Shown here: positions 26,747-35,933 of the stretch, in pieces | Layout: each line of letters starts with the position of its first letter | How positions within the stretch are numbered: position 1 is the first letter of the stretch | Source of the DNA: Tritrichomonas musculus | Lineage: Eukaryota; Parabasalia; Tritrichomonadida; Tritrichomonadidae | Reading direction: 5' to 3' | NCBI GenBank assembly: GCA_039105265.1 | Contig: JAPFFF010000003.1 | Span: forward strand, 2,046,001-2,110,000 | Length of the DNA: 64,000 nucleotides | Program-made: the position numbers and the translations under genes | The notes under the pieces: model-generated | Told to the model about the DNA's origin: nothing | What the model saw: the letters and a program-made list of their open reading frames with translations, nothing else | Database searches by the model: none

Positions 26747-29743
26747 ATGACCAAATATATAGTTAAAAATAAAATGATGATCTTAAATGATAAGAAAGCT
26801 TATTCTCCTCGTCAGGTTGCTCAAAGAGTAGATCCAAATCAATTCGGATATCAAATTCAAATTCCGCGAGTTACAATTAAAACAAAATATTCAATATCTT
26901 TTCTTTGTCTTTTTGATGGTCTTCGAACGCCATCTATACGTCGACTTGTTAGAAAACCCAATATGCTTTGTGATAAGCCTCTATTAACATTTGATCCATC
27001 ATTTTATGCTCCTTCTTCCAAATCTGCTATGAAAGAAATATATCGAAATTCTCTTGATATACCATGTGAAATTGCAGTTGATCCATCAGTACAAACAGTT
27101 TTAGCGCTATTGCGAAGATATACTTCGTCATTGCCACCGCAGCGAGTAATTTTACATTATTGTGGATATGGAGTTCTTCAGCCAAACAAAGATGGTTGTA
27201 TATTTTTCTTTACAGAAGATCGTCAGCGTTATAAGCCATTAAAAATTCATAATATTGTAAACGCGTGCGCTTGTCCAATTTGCCTTATTATTGATTGTCC
27301 AAATGCAGCCGCCTTAAAACCGCATTTACTTGGTCGCCCTGACTTTTTTGCATTTTTTTCATGTTCACAAGGTGAATCTCTTCCTTTATCAATGGATGCT
27401 TCACTGGATATTTTTTCAAGTTGTCTTTTACAACCTTTTGAAGCATCCTTGAATTTTCATAAATCAGCGCGTCAGCACAACTCTGTTTTCACCGAACAAC
27501 TGATGCCAATTGAAGATCATCATGATTTTCTGCTCTCGTTATTTAATTCAATACTCGATGCTATTATTTTTGAAACTCAAGAAGGTACAGATATTTGTAA
27601 TGGTATTATCGCAGATATGAGCAAATCAAAAAATCATAATTTGCATTTGAACCCTAAAAAAGGCAGGACAACAACACAATTTTCGAACATGATTTCACCT
27701 ACGATAGCATCGCTTACCCGTGGTTTTGCTTTAGCTCAAAGAGTAATGCTTTCGTTCAATCTTCATCCTACTGCGATACCTGAACTTCGTCCAATGGGAA
27801 ATAATCATCTTTGGGAATTTTGGGATCTTGTTCTTGATTTTGCAGCCACTGTTAATGAGCCAGGCGAATTAGAAAAAATTGTTTTTGCTCTCTTCATTGA
27901 ATCATTCAAAAAGTTTCCACGAATTTCTTATATACCAATGTTTGCACTATGGATAGAAAAAGAAAGTTTCCATGATCTTGCATGTGAAGCATTATTAGAA
28001 TTCCTTGAAGCAACAGAAAAAAAGAAAAGACGAAAAAATCTTCAATCAGAAAGTTCAATCAACTTACGATCAATTGCTACTCATTTCATAAGTCAAAATA
28101 ATTTAAATTCAAATTCAAGTATTCCAAACCTAAACGATAGTGACCAAGAAAAAGAACTCCAAATTGATGATAAAAGTATTGTATTTAATGAGAGTGATAT
28201 TGGCAAAGAAACCAAAGTTTTGAATGAAATTAAATTTGGAAATAAGACTTTCATTAGTTATTCAGATTTTGATGAATATGACAAATTCAACGATATTTCA
28301 AATAATGAAATATCAGATGGTTACTATTCTGAAGGGAACGAAGAGGAAGATGTTTCACAGAAAGCTAAAAATGAAGATGATGAATCAGATGCATCTGCTT
28401 CATCCTATGATGACGAAGAATCCGAAGATGAGCAAATGATTTGTTTTGACTACGATCTTATTAGCGAAAACTTGTATGAATGTGCAATGCTTGGAAGGCA
28501 TCGTAAAGGAATTAATCTATCTTTGATTCGATCTAGAATAGCTTCTGCCTCGCCAATCTCATCAAAGGTTCTTGAATTCCAAAATCAAACGCCGCAATCG
28601 CTTCTAATATTAGCAAAAATAATTGCTGCTTCATCGCACGATGATCCATTAAAACCGAAGCATTCAACCACATATTTCCCACCAAGTCTAAATCAGCCAC
28701 AAGCTCAACTTAATTTTTCAAGTTTGAAAAAAATCGATGAATTAAAATTCGGAATGCTTGTTTATTGTTGTGAAATGAAAAGACAAGAAATCCCCTCATC
28801 ATTCAATAGAATTATGCAAGTATGTATTCAGCATCTTGATGATTGTCAGCCTTTCTCCTTAATTCTTATTGGTATCCTTCTTGAGAAAGGAGGTAAATTA
28901 GCCTTTTCAACCGCGACAGCAGCCTTTACGTCAAATGGAAGCCTATCAGGAAGCAATGAAAGCTTCAATTCGATGAATGTTGCATCTTATCAAGAAGTCG
29001 ACAATTTAAGTGCACTAATCAAGATACAAGATGACTCTGATAACGATGATGAGAACGAAAAAGCTAATGATAGTGATAGTGAAAATTTATTCTATGACAA
29101 ATTTGAAAGATTTTTATCAAGTAATAGAGTAGATGTTCGAGCTAGTGCAATCTATGCTATTGGAAAATCAAAAGAATATTCGCAGAAAGTGATTGATAAA
29201 TTTATGATGATACTTGAAGATGAAAAAGAAGATAATCTTGTTCGTGGACAGGTTCTTTATGCTTTTGCGTCATTCGAACAGAATTCTTTATTCAATAAGA
29301 ATAAGAAATCTATTTTTGCTGGCCAAATTAAAGAAAGAATTGAAAAAGTTATAGAAAAAGAAAAAGAAAAGATGAGTAAAATAAAAATTGATAATAATAA
29401 AAATGACAAAAATAAAAATAAAAAAGTGGAGCTGATTCAGTTTATTGATGATGGCAATGAAAAGAAAAACTTACTTATTTTAGCTGCTGTTGACTTGAAG
29501 AGGCAGAATCCATCTTTAAAAATAGATGAAGATGCAAATGTAAATACGTTTTCATCACCTTCCATTTCTTTCACTAATCAACAACAAATTCCAAGAGCTT
29601 TTTCAACTAATTCTAGACCTCAACAACAGAATACAAAAGATTTTGTAAATCCTTTCATCGATTTCCTTCTTACTTGCGTTTCTTCTGAGGGATTTTCTGA
29701 AACTTTGGATTCAAATGTATTTAAACTCTTGCCTTATCGTTGA
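26747..29743 (+). CDS. Raptor-like TORC1 scaffold (caspase-like N-domain plus HEAT region, no WD40)
   Basis: The 998-residue protein opens with the Raptor N-terminal caspase-like domain (about 45-270). This includes the strand YSISFLCLFDGLRTPSIRRLVRKP, IAVDPSVQTVLALLRRYT, RVILHYCGYGVLQPNKDGCIFFF and ICLIIDCPNAAAL. These match the VALVLCLNIGVDPPD, LDPTVDEVKKLC, VLFHYNGHGVP-x-T-NGEIW and YVFDCSAAG blocks of Raptor. The helical region follows (330-430), then an acidic insert (440-580) and HEAT-like repeats to about 880. The C-terminal WD40 propeller of animal and yeast Raptor (about 1335 residues) is missing. Raptor presents substrates to TOR kinase in nutrient signalling. Confidence 0.85.
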   Translation: MTKYIVKNKMMILNDKKAYSPRQVAQRVDPNQFGYQIQIPRVTIKTKYSISFLCLFDGLRTPSIRRLVRKPNMLCDKPLLTFDPSFYAPSSKSAMKEIYRNSLDIPCEIAVDPSVQTVLALLRRYTSSLPPQRVILHYCGYGVLQPNKDGCIFFFTEDRQRYKPLKIHNIVNACACPICLIIDCPNAAALKPHLLGRPDFFAFFSCSQGESLPLSMDASLDIFSSCLLQPFEASLNFHKSARQHNSVFTEQLMPIEDHHDFLLSLFNSILDAIIFETQEGTDICNGIIADMSKSKNHNLHLNPKKGRTTTQFSNMISPTIASLTRGFALAQRVMLSFNLHPTAIPELRPMGNNHLWEFWDLVLDFAATVNEPGELEKIVFALFIESFKKFPRISYIPMFALWIEKESFHDLACEALLEFLEATEKKKRRKNLQSESSINLRSIATHFISQNNLNSNSSIPNLNDSDQEKELQIDDKSIVFNESDIGKETKVLNEIKFGNKTFISYSDFDEYDKFNDISNNEISDGYYSEGNEEEDVSQKAKNEDDESDASASSYDDEESEDEQMICFDYDLISENLYECAMLGRHRKGINLSLIRSRIASASPISSKVLEFQNQTPQSLLILAKIIAASSHDDPLKPKHSTTYFPPSLNQPQAQLNFSSLKKIDELKFGMLVYCCEMKRQEIPSSFNRIMQVCIQHLDDCQPFSLILIGILLEKGGKLAFSTATAAFTSNGSLSGSNESFNSMNVASYQEVDNLSALIKIQDDSDNDDENEKANDSDSENLFYDKFERFLSSNRVDVRASAIYAIGKSKEYSQKVIDKFMMILEDEKEDNLVRGQVLYAFASFEQNSLFNKNKKSIFAGQIKERIEKVIEKEKEKMSKIKIDNNKNDKNKNKKVELIQFIDDGNEKKNLLILAAVDLKRQNPSLKIDEDANVNTFSSPSISFTNQQQIPRAFSTNSRPQQQNTKDFVNPFIDFLLTCVSSEGFSETLDSNVFKLLPYR

Positions 29744-30176
29744 TTTATCTTGTTCTTATGATTAGCACTTTTATGATCGCATCAAATTTATTTTGATGCA
29801 TGAAAAAGTGCACTTTTTTATTTTCAATGCACGGAAATAGCTTTTGTTTTGTTTGCTTTTTATATGTGTAATTGAATTTTATTTATTTAAAAATGTGTTT
29901 TTATTGTAATTTTTTTTCCAAATATAAATCTAATCTTTATTTCTTCTTGTGAATAGTAGGTAATATTTATTAGGTTCTGATGCCACTTCATTGCTTTAAT
30001 GAATATATATACATGATATCAATGTTTAAAGCAGAATGTCAAAAATTTTAAAATTAATACAAAAAAAAAATGTTGTAATTATTATTATCCGTAATTTTTT
30101 TTTACAAACAAAACGTATCTAAGTCAATATAACTAAAAAAGATAGGTAATGATAAATGATATAATGATAATTATCA
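29744..30176. other. Convergent intergenic region
   Basis: It holds the hairpin at 29765-29811 just after the Raptor-like stop, and AT-rich sequence up to the IBD gene stop. No ORF was recognised. Confidence 0.5.
29765..29811 (+). terminator. Imperfect 3'-end hairpin after the Raptor-like gene
   Basis: GCACTTTT and GCATCAAA on the left pair with TTTGATGC and AAAAGTGC on the right, around a short AT loop with a small internal bulge. It begins 22 bp after the stop codon and is followed by a T-rich tract. It may be a 3'-UTR structure or end signal; the role is inferred. Confidence 0.4.
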
Positions 30177-31034
30177 TTATAAAGCATTTCCGTTATTTGA
30201 TGAAAAAGTACATCTAAATTTGGGTGGAATTATTATAAATGGCATTGATGGATCCTTTTTTTCCAAAGAATGTTGGTTTACAATATTGCTCTCAACTGTT
30301 TTGGTATTTTCATTTTTATTTGAAATCATAGGTAGCAATATCTTTTTTACATTTTTTTGATTATTTTTATTGTTATCACTGTTTGCATTATCATTTTTTA
30401 CATTGATAACAGTATTAATTATTGGAATTGGATGAAGTTCGGCATGATCATGAATGCCTTTTACTTGAATAAAATCTGTAACTGGGCCAAATTTAGCTGA
30501 TTTTGGTTGGGTTGTAAAATTGTTAAATTGATTATAATCATTAATTGGGTTTGGAGCATTATAATTTTGGGAAAACCTAATTGTCCACTGTCGAAGTTCA
30601 TTGTAATTTTTACTTAAAAAAGGAATTAATGGAAACAGGATCAACTTTGTATTCACGTGTAATTGAGAAGGGAGATATCCAAGTTTTTGTAGAGATCCAT
30701 TAATTGATGATTTGCATTTGGAAATAAGAATTTTCAATTGTCTAATATTTACAGCAATCCCATTTTCAACCCAACAAATTCCACAAACTAAAAAGCGTTT
30801 CCAATCGTCCTCTTCTTTACGCTCAGCATACTTTTGAATTAGTTGAAGAATCTTTGTAAATGAATCAGCTCGATCACGAAAAATCCTTTTGGTATTGAAA
30901 ACGTTAATCTCTTTTTTCAAAGCAATGTAACCACTTTTATCTGAATCTGATAGTATATCCCAATACTGCGGAAATTGTTCATTCGTTTTACATGCATGTT
31001 CATTATGAATAACAGCTTTTTCACCAGGGAACAT
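30177..31034 (-). CDS. Initiator-binding (IBD) domain protein, IBP39-like
   Basis: The 285-residue protein carries the trichomonad initiator-binding domain at about 20-125. Its core is YWDILSDSDKSGYIALKK, then KRIFRDRADSF, then DDWKRFLVCGICW followed by AVNIRQLKILISKCKSSING and SLQKLGY (77-120). In Trichomonas vaginalis, IBP39 uses this winged-helix domain to bind the Inr (TCA-Y-W) of most genes and its C-terminal domain to contact RNA polymerase II. Here the region after 160 is Asn/Lys-rich and disordered with no clear C39 domain, so this is probably one of several IBD paralogues and may act on a subset of promoters. The domain assignment is strong and supports a parabasalid origin. Confidence 0.85.
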   Translation of the reverse strand: MFPGEKAVIHNEHACKTNEQFPQYWDILSDSDKSGYIALKKEINVFNTKRIFRDRADSFTKILQLIQKYAERKEEDDWKRFLVCGICWVENGIAVNIRQLKILISKCKSSINGSLQKLGYLPSQLHVNTKLILFPLIPFLSKNYNELRQWTIRFSQNYNAPNPINDYNQFNNFTTQPKSAKFGPVTDFIQVKGIHDHAELHPIPIINTVINVKNDNANSDNNKNNQKNVKKILLPMISNKNENTKTVESNIVNQHSLEKKDPSMPFIIIPPKFRCTFSSNNGNAL

Positions 31035-32824
31035 GCGTGACTTATTATCAGTTCACTTGATTTTATTTCTAATAAGGTGACCTGACCAATTCCAATCTAA
31101 AAATTTGAATTAAACATTCAATGATTATAAGTGATCAGGTCACATTTATCTGAAAAATTGATTTGATTAAGTGAATCGCAATATAAGATTTCATTTGCCT
31201 GGTATGAAAAGTAATCTTATATTTGATAACATTATAAAATTTTTGATTGTAAGTTAAGATTTTTTTGTGATATTTTAAAATTGAAAGGATTCTAGCCGAA
31301 AAACTTGATATTTTCATGATAACGATTTGTTTAAAAATTAATAAAGCAAATGTTTTGTTATATTCTAAGGAATGAATGAGGTAAAAACACTCATTTTTTA
31401 ATGCAAATATGAGATATTGATTAAAAGTGTTTTTGATAAAAATTGAATGTCACATATCTATAAAAAGTGAAAAATTTATTCAATCTTTTTTATTCTATTT
31501 CAATTCAAATCAATATAGGATAGCAAAGAAAAAAAAACTTTAGCATCAAATTGTTTTTAATGATTAATTTTATATATAAATGAGATGTTTATCGATAGTC
31601 TCTGATAACGGTTAAATACGTTGTCGATATTATCAGGAGTAGAATAACCGATATTATCCGATAAAAAATATCATTATCGATAAAAACGGTTTTCTCATGG
31701 CCATTATTTTAACTTTTTTGAAGCAAAGAAAAGATAAATACTAGAATATATGATTATTTATTTGTTAAATAATTATATAAAAGTTATTTTTTCAAGTAAT
31801 GATATATAAAAAAGCTTATATGTACAAATGATCAAAATATTAAAAAAGATTTTTTATATTTCATAGGAAATTAACTTTTATTATAATAAAAGATAAGTAA
31901 TATTTTATAATTCTAATAATATTTAAGTAAGAAATATAAAATCAATAAAGATAATTTTATTTTAGCAAAAAATATAAATTTATCAAAAAGTGAACACGAT
32001 AACTTTTTGTAACTTAATAAAATCCTCTCCATTTCTGTAAATATTTTTAGACTTGATATTCTTTTAATAAAAAAAAAACGCAAATTATTTTAGTAGCTTT
32101 GCATTAATATTTCATTATATATTAAGATTCGTTAATTTGTAAATATGGAAATTATTTAATACTGAGAAGATATGAGGATTTTATCATCTTATAACGTTGT
32201 TCTTAATCATAATCTTATTTTGTTGGCCAATTGGTTCTTTTTTAAAAATTTTGAAAATCATCTTTATATGTATTAATCAAAAACCTGATTTTTTACTTTC
32301 TCATCATTATATTGATCATATAATGCACCCTAGCCTTATTTTGTTTATTTCAACATGCACTATTGAAGTACAATTAAAAATATAAAATTCCAAATTTTAA
32401 TCAAAAATGTAAAAAAAATGTATGGAAATTTTATTATAAAATATTGGAGAATATCGAACCGTAACCGTCCGATAGTGGCCAAATGTCGGTGGTTTGGTTT
32501 AACGTATTTATCGATAATTATTGGTTATCGAACAAATTTTTATCAATATTTTCGGATTATCAATAATGAGCCGATAATCGATATTTTTCATCATTGATCA
32601 ACAACCCTGATTGATTTGTATAAAACTATTCATAGCTATAAAAAATCTAAAAAGATACTCATGATAGGAAATCTTATTTATTAAATTTTAAATATAATAG
32701 GAAATTTAAACATTATTTATAAATTAATTTTTTAAATTATAAAGATAAAATAAGAGATATTTTAGTTTTTTGGTAAAATTTTGTTTTATCAAAAATTCTG
32801 ATTTTACGTTTAGACATAAATATA
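31035..32824. other. 1.8-kb non-coding spacer with two CGATA-rich clusters
   Basis: No credible gene occurs on either strand; short frames at 31135-31317 and 32197-32385 are hydrophobic AT-rich noise. Two clusters (31590-31690 and 32450-32590) are dense in CGATA/TATCG words, otherwise rare nearby, and may be ends of a decayed element about 1 kb long. Confidence 0.5.
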
Positions 32825-34909
32825 ATGGATGCTGGTGGATCAAATTTTACCCGTCCTACTTTAGGTAGATCTCGTGGGCTGCTCGATTTTAACATAATTA
32901 ATACTCCGAATCGTTTTCAACAAACTCCAGACTCATCGCAAAATCAAAAAGCAGCTGAAGTTCAATCTGTTCTTAACAGCTTACCTCCAATTGGATCTAA
33001 TCAAGATGACCGCCAGCCTATTCCTCCACGGCATATAATTTTAAACCGTTTCCAATCAAATGAGCAAAATGATAATTCAAACCAACAAGAAGCAAACAAT
33101 ACAACTCCCCGACGTCTTATCAATTTTAATAGTACTTCTCCTCGTGTAACAACTTCTAATGAAACACTTAATAATAACGAAAATAGTAGTCTCATGAATT
33201 CATCTGGGATGCAAAATTCATCTGTTATTGTTTTCCCTCCCCTCCCTGGTGAAACAGAATCTAATGCTCCAAAGTTACCTCTAAATACTCAATCGCCTAT
33301 ATCAAACAATGAAATACCAAAGCCAAATTTCCAGTTTTCAAATAATAACCAAAATAATCAAGAACAATCTCCAGAATTTGCTTTTGAAAGCTTATCGAAG
33401 TCACCGCCTAACAAGCAACAAAGTTCACCTGGACTATTAAAAGTCAGCATCTCGCCTAAATTTCAATTGCCGCAATCAATTCAGCATCAACAAACTACGC
33501 CCAATTCAATCGCTAATCAAGTTTCTCCAATTTATCAGCAACCGCAAGCTCAAACGCAACAACAACAAGTTAGCCAGTATAGGCCTGAAGCCATTTCAAC
33601 ACCCAAGGCCGCATGTCAAGATCGTCTCAATCAATCTTTACCTCCTAGCACAGTTGGTTATAGTACGGACTATATTGGAAGTTCACCAAAAGATTGCAAT
33701 TTCACTGAAATTCTTCCACGGAAAACTCCTGGTGAATATTTTGAAACTTCAATTAATAACAGTCTCGATCGATCGTTTAGCACATTTAAAAGAAGTGTTA
33801 CACGTGAAATCAGCAGCGCCTTTCGACCAAATAGCAGTGTTTTTGACGTTTCAATGTTTGATACTTTTTTATCCGGTCTTATAACCGATGTAACTAGCAT
33901 CTTTGAAGTTCCTCCTTCGATTCTCAACAATGATATTAATTATACTCGAGGATTGAATTCGCTTCCATATATGACAAATACTAACATAGACAACTCTACA
34001 ACAATGAATATAACGATTGATAATAATGGTAGTGCAAGCGGTACTAGTAGTAACAGTGGCAATAATATTGAATCATTCCTAACGAGAAAGTTAACACAAA
34101 GTTTTGAAGAAAATGCAAAGCCAATAAGGAAAATGTTTGCTGATGCAGAAGTTAGAAAAGCCCAAAATCGAGAAAAAAGAATTGATGAACTTAAAAATTT
34201 GAATAATGCGCTCAATGAACTTCGTACGGCCGTTAAAAATATTTCTGATGCAACTCTTCAGGAACTTGAACGAGAACGTTATGATGCAGCATCAAGACGT
34301 GATGAAGAACAAGCCAAATTTAGATCACTCGAAAGACGGTCGAGATCATTAAAATTAAAAAGAGCTGATTTGGATTCGAAATTAAATCATCAAAAAATGG
34401 AAAAAGAATCGATGGAGAGATTATTAAAACAAATGGATGACGCACGTCATGAATGGGAAGATCCTTCAAATGATTCTGGAAATACGATTACTCAAAAATT
34501 ACAAAAAGAAATTGAAAACCTTCATAACGAATTAAATAATGACGATACAGAAAAACTCGATTCTTTAATGAAAGAATGTTCATCTCTGATGATGGTCGTT
34601 AGAGATGGCCTCAGAGATGAGATTTACGAAATGGACGTTGCTGAAAAATGGGCAATTTCTAGGTTAAGAAGTCCTGTAAGAAGGCCGCCTATGAATCGAT
34701 TTGATCCATCGTTTGCAGTACCACAAAATGCTGGTAATATGCAAATGATGCCAAATTCAATGCAAATGCAACAACCAGCTTCAAGACAAGCTGTTGTGCA
34801 ATTTGCACAAGATCAAATTAACGAGAAAAGAAAAGAAAGAGAATTGGCAATGAGAGAATTTAATAATCAATATCCTTATTATTCTGATTATGGCCAGAAC
34901 CAAATATAA
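32825..34909 (+). CDS. Asn/Gln-rich protein with C-terminal coiled coil, unknown function
   Basis: The 694-residue protein has a disordered N-terminal half rich in Asn, Gln, Pro and Ser with many S/T-P sites (TPNRFQQTP, STSPR, LSKSPPN). A folded-looking helical patch follows (about 315-370: SFSTFKRSVTREISSAF), and then a long coiled coil (about 410-600) with heptads such as KRIDELKNLNNALNELRTAV. The tail ends in QFAQDQINEKRKERELAMREF. The layout suits a cytoskeletal or centrosome-like scaffold regulated by proline-directed kinases. No family was recognised; a distant link to ciliary coiled-coil proteins cannot be excluded. Confidence 0.8.
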   Translation: MDAGGSNFTRPTLGRSRGLLDFNIINTPNRFQQTPDSSQNQKAAEVQSVLNSLPPIGSNQDDRQPIPPRHIILNRFQSNEQNDNSNQQEANNTTPRRLINFNSTSPRVTTSNETLNNNENSSLMNSSGMQNSSVIVFPPLPGETESNAPKLPLNTQSPISNNEIPKPNFQFSNNNQNNQEQSPEFAFESLSKSPPNKQQSSPGLLKVSISPKFQLPQSIQHQQTTPNSIANQVSPIYQQPQAQTQQQQVSQYRPEAISTPKAACQDRLNQSLPPSTVGYSTDYIGSSPKDCNFTEILPRKTPGEYFETSINNSLDRSFSTFKRSVTREISSAFRPNSSVFDVSMFDTFLSGLITDVTSIFEVPPSILNNDINYTRGLNSLPYMTNTNIDNSTTMNITIDNNGSASGTSSNSGNNIESFLTRKLTQSFEENAKPIRKMFADAEVRKAQNREKRIDELKNLNNALNELRTAVKNISDATLQELERERYDAASRRDEEQAKFRSLERRSRSLKLKRADLDSKLNHQKMEKESMERLLKQMDDARHEWEDPSNDSGNTITQKLQKEIENLHNELNNDDTEKLDSLMKECSSLMMVVRDGLRDEIYEMDVAEKWAISRLRSPVRRPPMNRFDPSFAVPQNAGNMQMMPNSMQMQQPASRQAVVQFAQDQINEKRKERELAMREFNNQYPYYSDYGQNQI

Positions 34910-35137
34910 TTGTGTAATATTTGTATATATATTTTATTAATTTATTATTATTAAAGATTTTTTAAATTTATTCCAATTTTGGTAAAGCATAATTTGGATG
35001 TACTGAACGATGATGTTTCGGTGTATTGTCAACATAAAGACAAAAGAGGATTTATTATTGTTTCATTTATAAATGACGATCTAATTTTATACAAATTTTG
35101 TATACTTTACTAGAAAAAAATATTCAATTTTTTATAA

Positions 35138-35698
35138 ATGGAAAAAGAAAGTGGAAATGAATCACAGAGTGACTCAAATAGTGCACAATTAAATATGCAA
35201 AATGATCCCATCTTTGCAATTGTCTCAAATTCACAATTAGATTCATTGTATCAAAATGTATCTCTTAATCAATCTCAATCTGAATCCCAATTTCAATCTC
35301 AATCGCAACTCACCCAGCATAATACTCAATCATTTGAGCATCAAACAGATTCATTGGTTGAGCCAAATAACGACAACGATAACGATGAAAGCGATAATAA
35401 TGTAAGGCATAAAGTTTTGGCTGAAGCAACTAAACGTCTTGAAAATGCTGCAGCACTTTTACAAGATCCAGAGAACGAAGGTGATGAATATTATTCAACT
35501 GTATGGTCAATTTATACATATTTTAATCACGCTCACTCGTTTTTAACAATTTTAAATGCGATTCATCAAGCAGCTGGCGATGTTAAATTGGCTGTTAAAA
35601 GACTCGCGCATCAGAAAGATAGAAATGATATGTGTGATTTTTCATATAAAGAAATTGTTGCTCCAAATGCTGTAATTGAGCATTATTTTGCATATTAA
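35138..35698 (+). CDS. Small orphan protein with Ser/Gln-rich N-terminus
   Basis: In the 186-residue protein, residues 1-85 are low complexity with a QSQSESQFQSQSQL tract, followed by an acidic Asn/Asp run. The C-terminal 95 residues look folded and helical (HKVLAEATKRLENAAALL, YYSTVWSIYTYFNHAHSFLTILNAIHQAAGD, LAVKRLAHQKD). No known family was recognised. It is in tandem with, and 235 bp upstream of, the BET-like gene. Confidence 0.65.
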   Translation: MEKESGNESQSDSNSAQLNMQNDPIFAIVSNSQLDSLYQNVSLNQSQSESQFQSQSQLTQHNTQSFEHQTDSLVEPNNDNDNDESDNNVRHKVLAEATKRLENAAALLQDPENEGDEYYSTVWSIYTYFNHAHSFLTILNAIHQAAGDVKLAVKRLAHQKDRNDMCDFSYKEIVAPNAVIEHYFAY

Positions 35699-35933
35699 TG
35701 TTATATTTATTTCATTATTTAAAATGTTTATTTATCGAATATTCAGCCAATACTGATTTTTATTAATTATAATAGCAATCAAGCAATATCATTATTCTTT
35801 GTTATTACTGAGATTTATTTTCATTAAAAATTATTTTTTTCATTAGAGATTTTGCAAATTGTTGGATTGAAATGAAATCAATCATTAAAGGTGAAATTTT
35901 AATCGAAAAAATTTCGTTAATCATAAATTTCAA

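Noticed and set aside
31135..31317. 60-residue minus-strand ORF upstream of the IBD gene
   Set aside because: Low-complexity composition and no similarity to neighbouring coding style.
32197..32385. 62-residue ORF
   Set aside because: Hydrophobic AT-rich translation without an initiator context or neighbours; typical chance frame.
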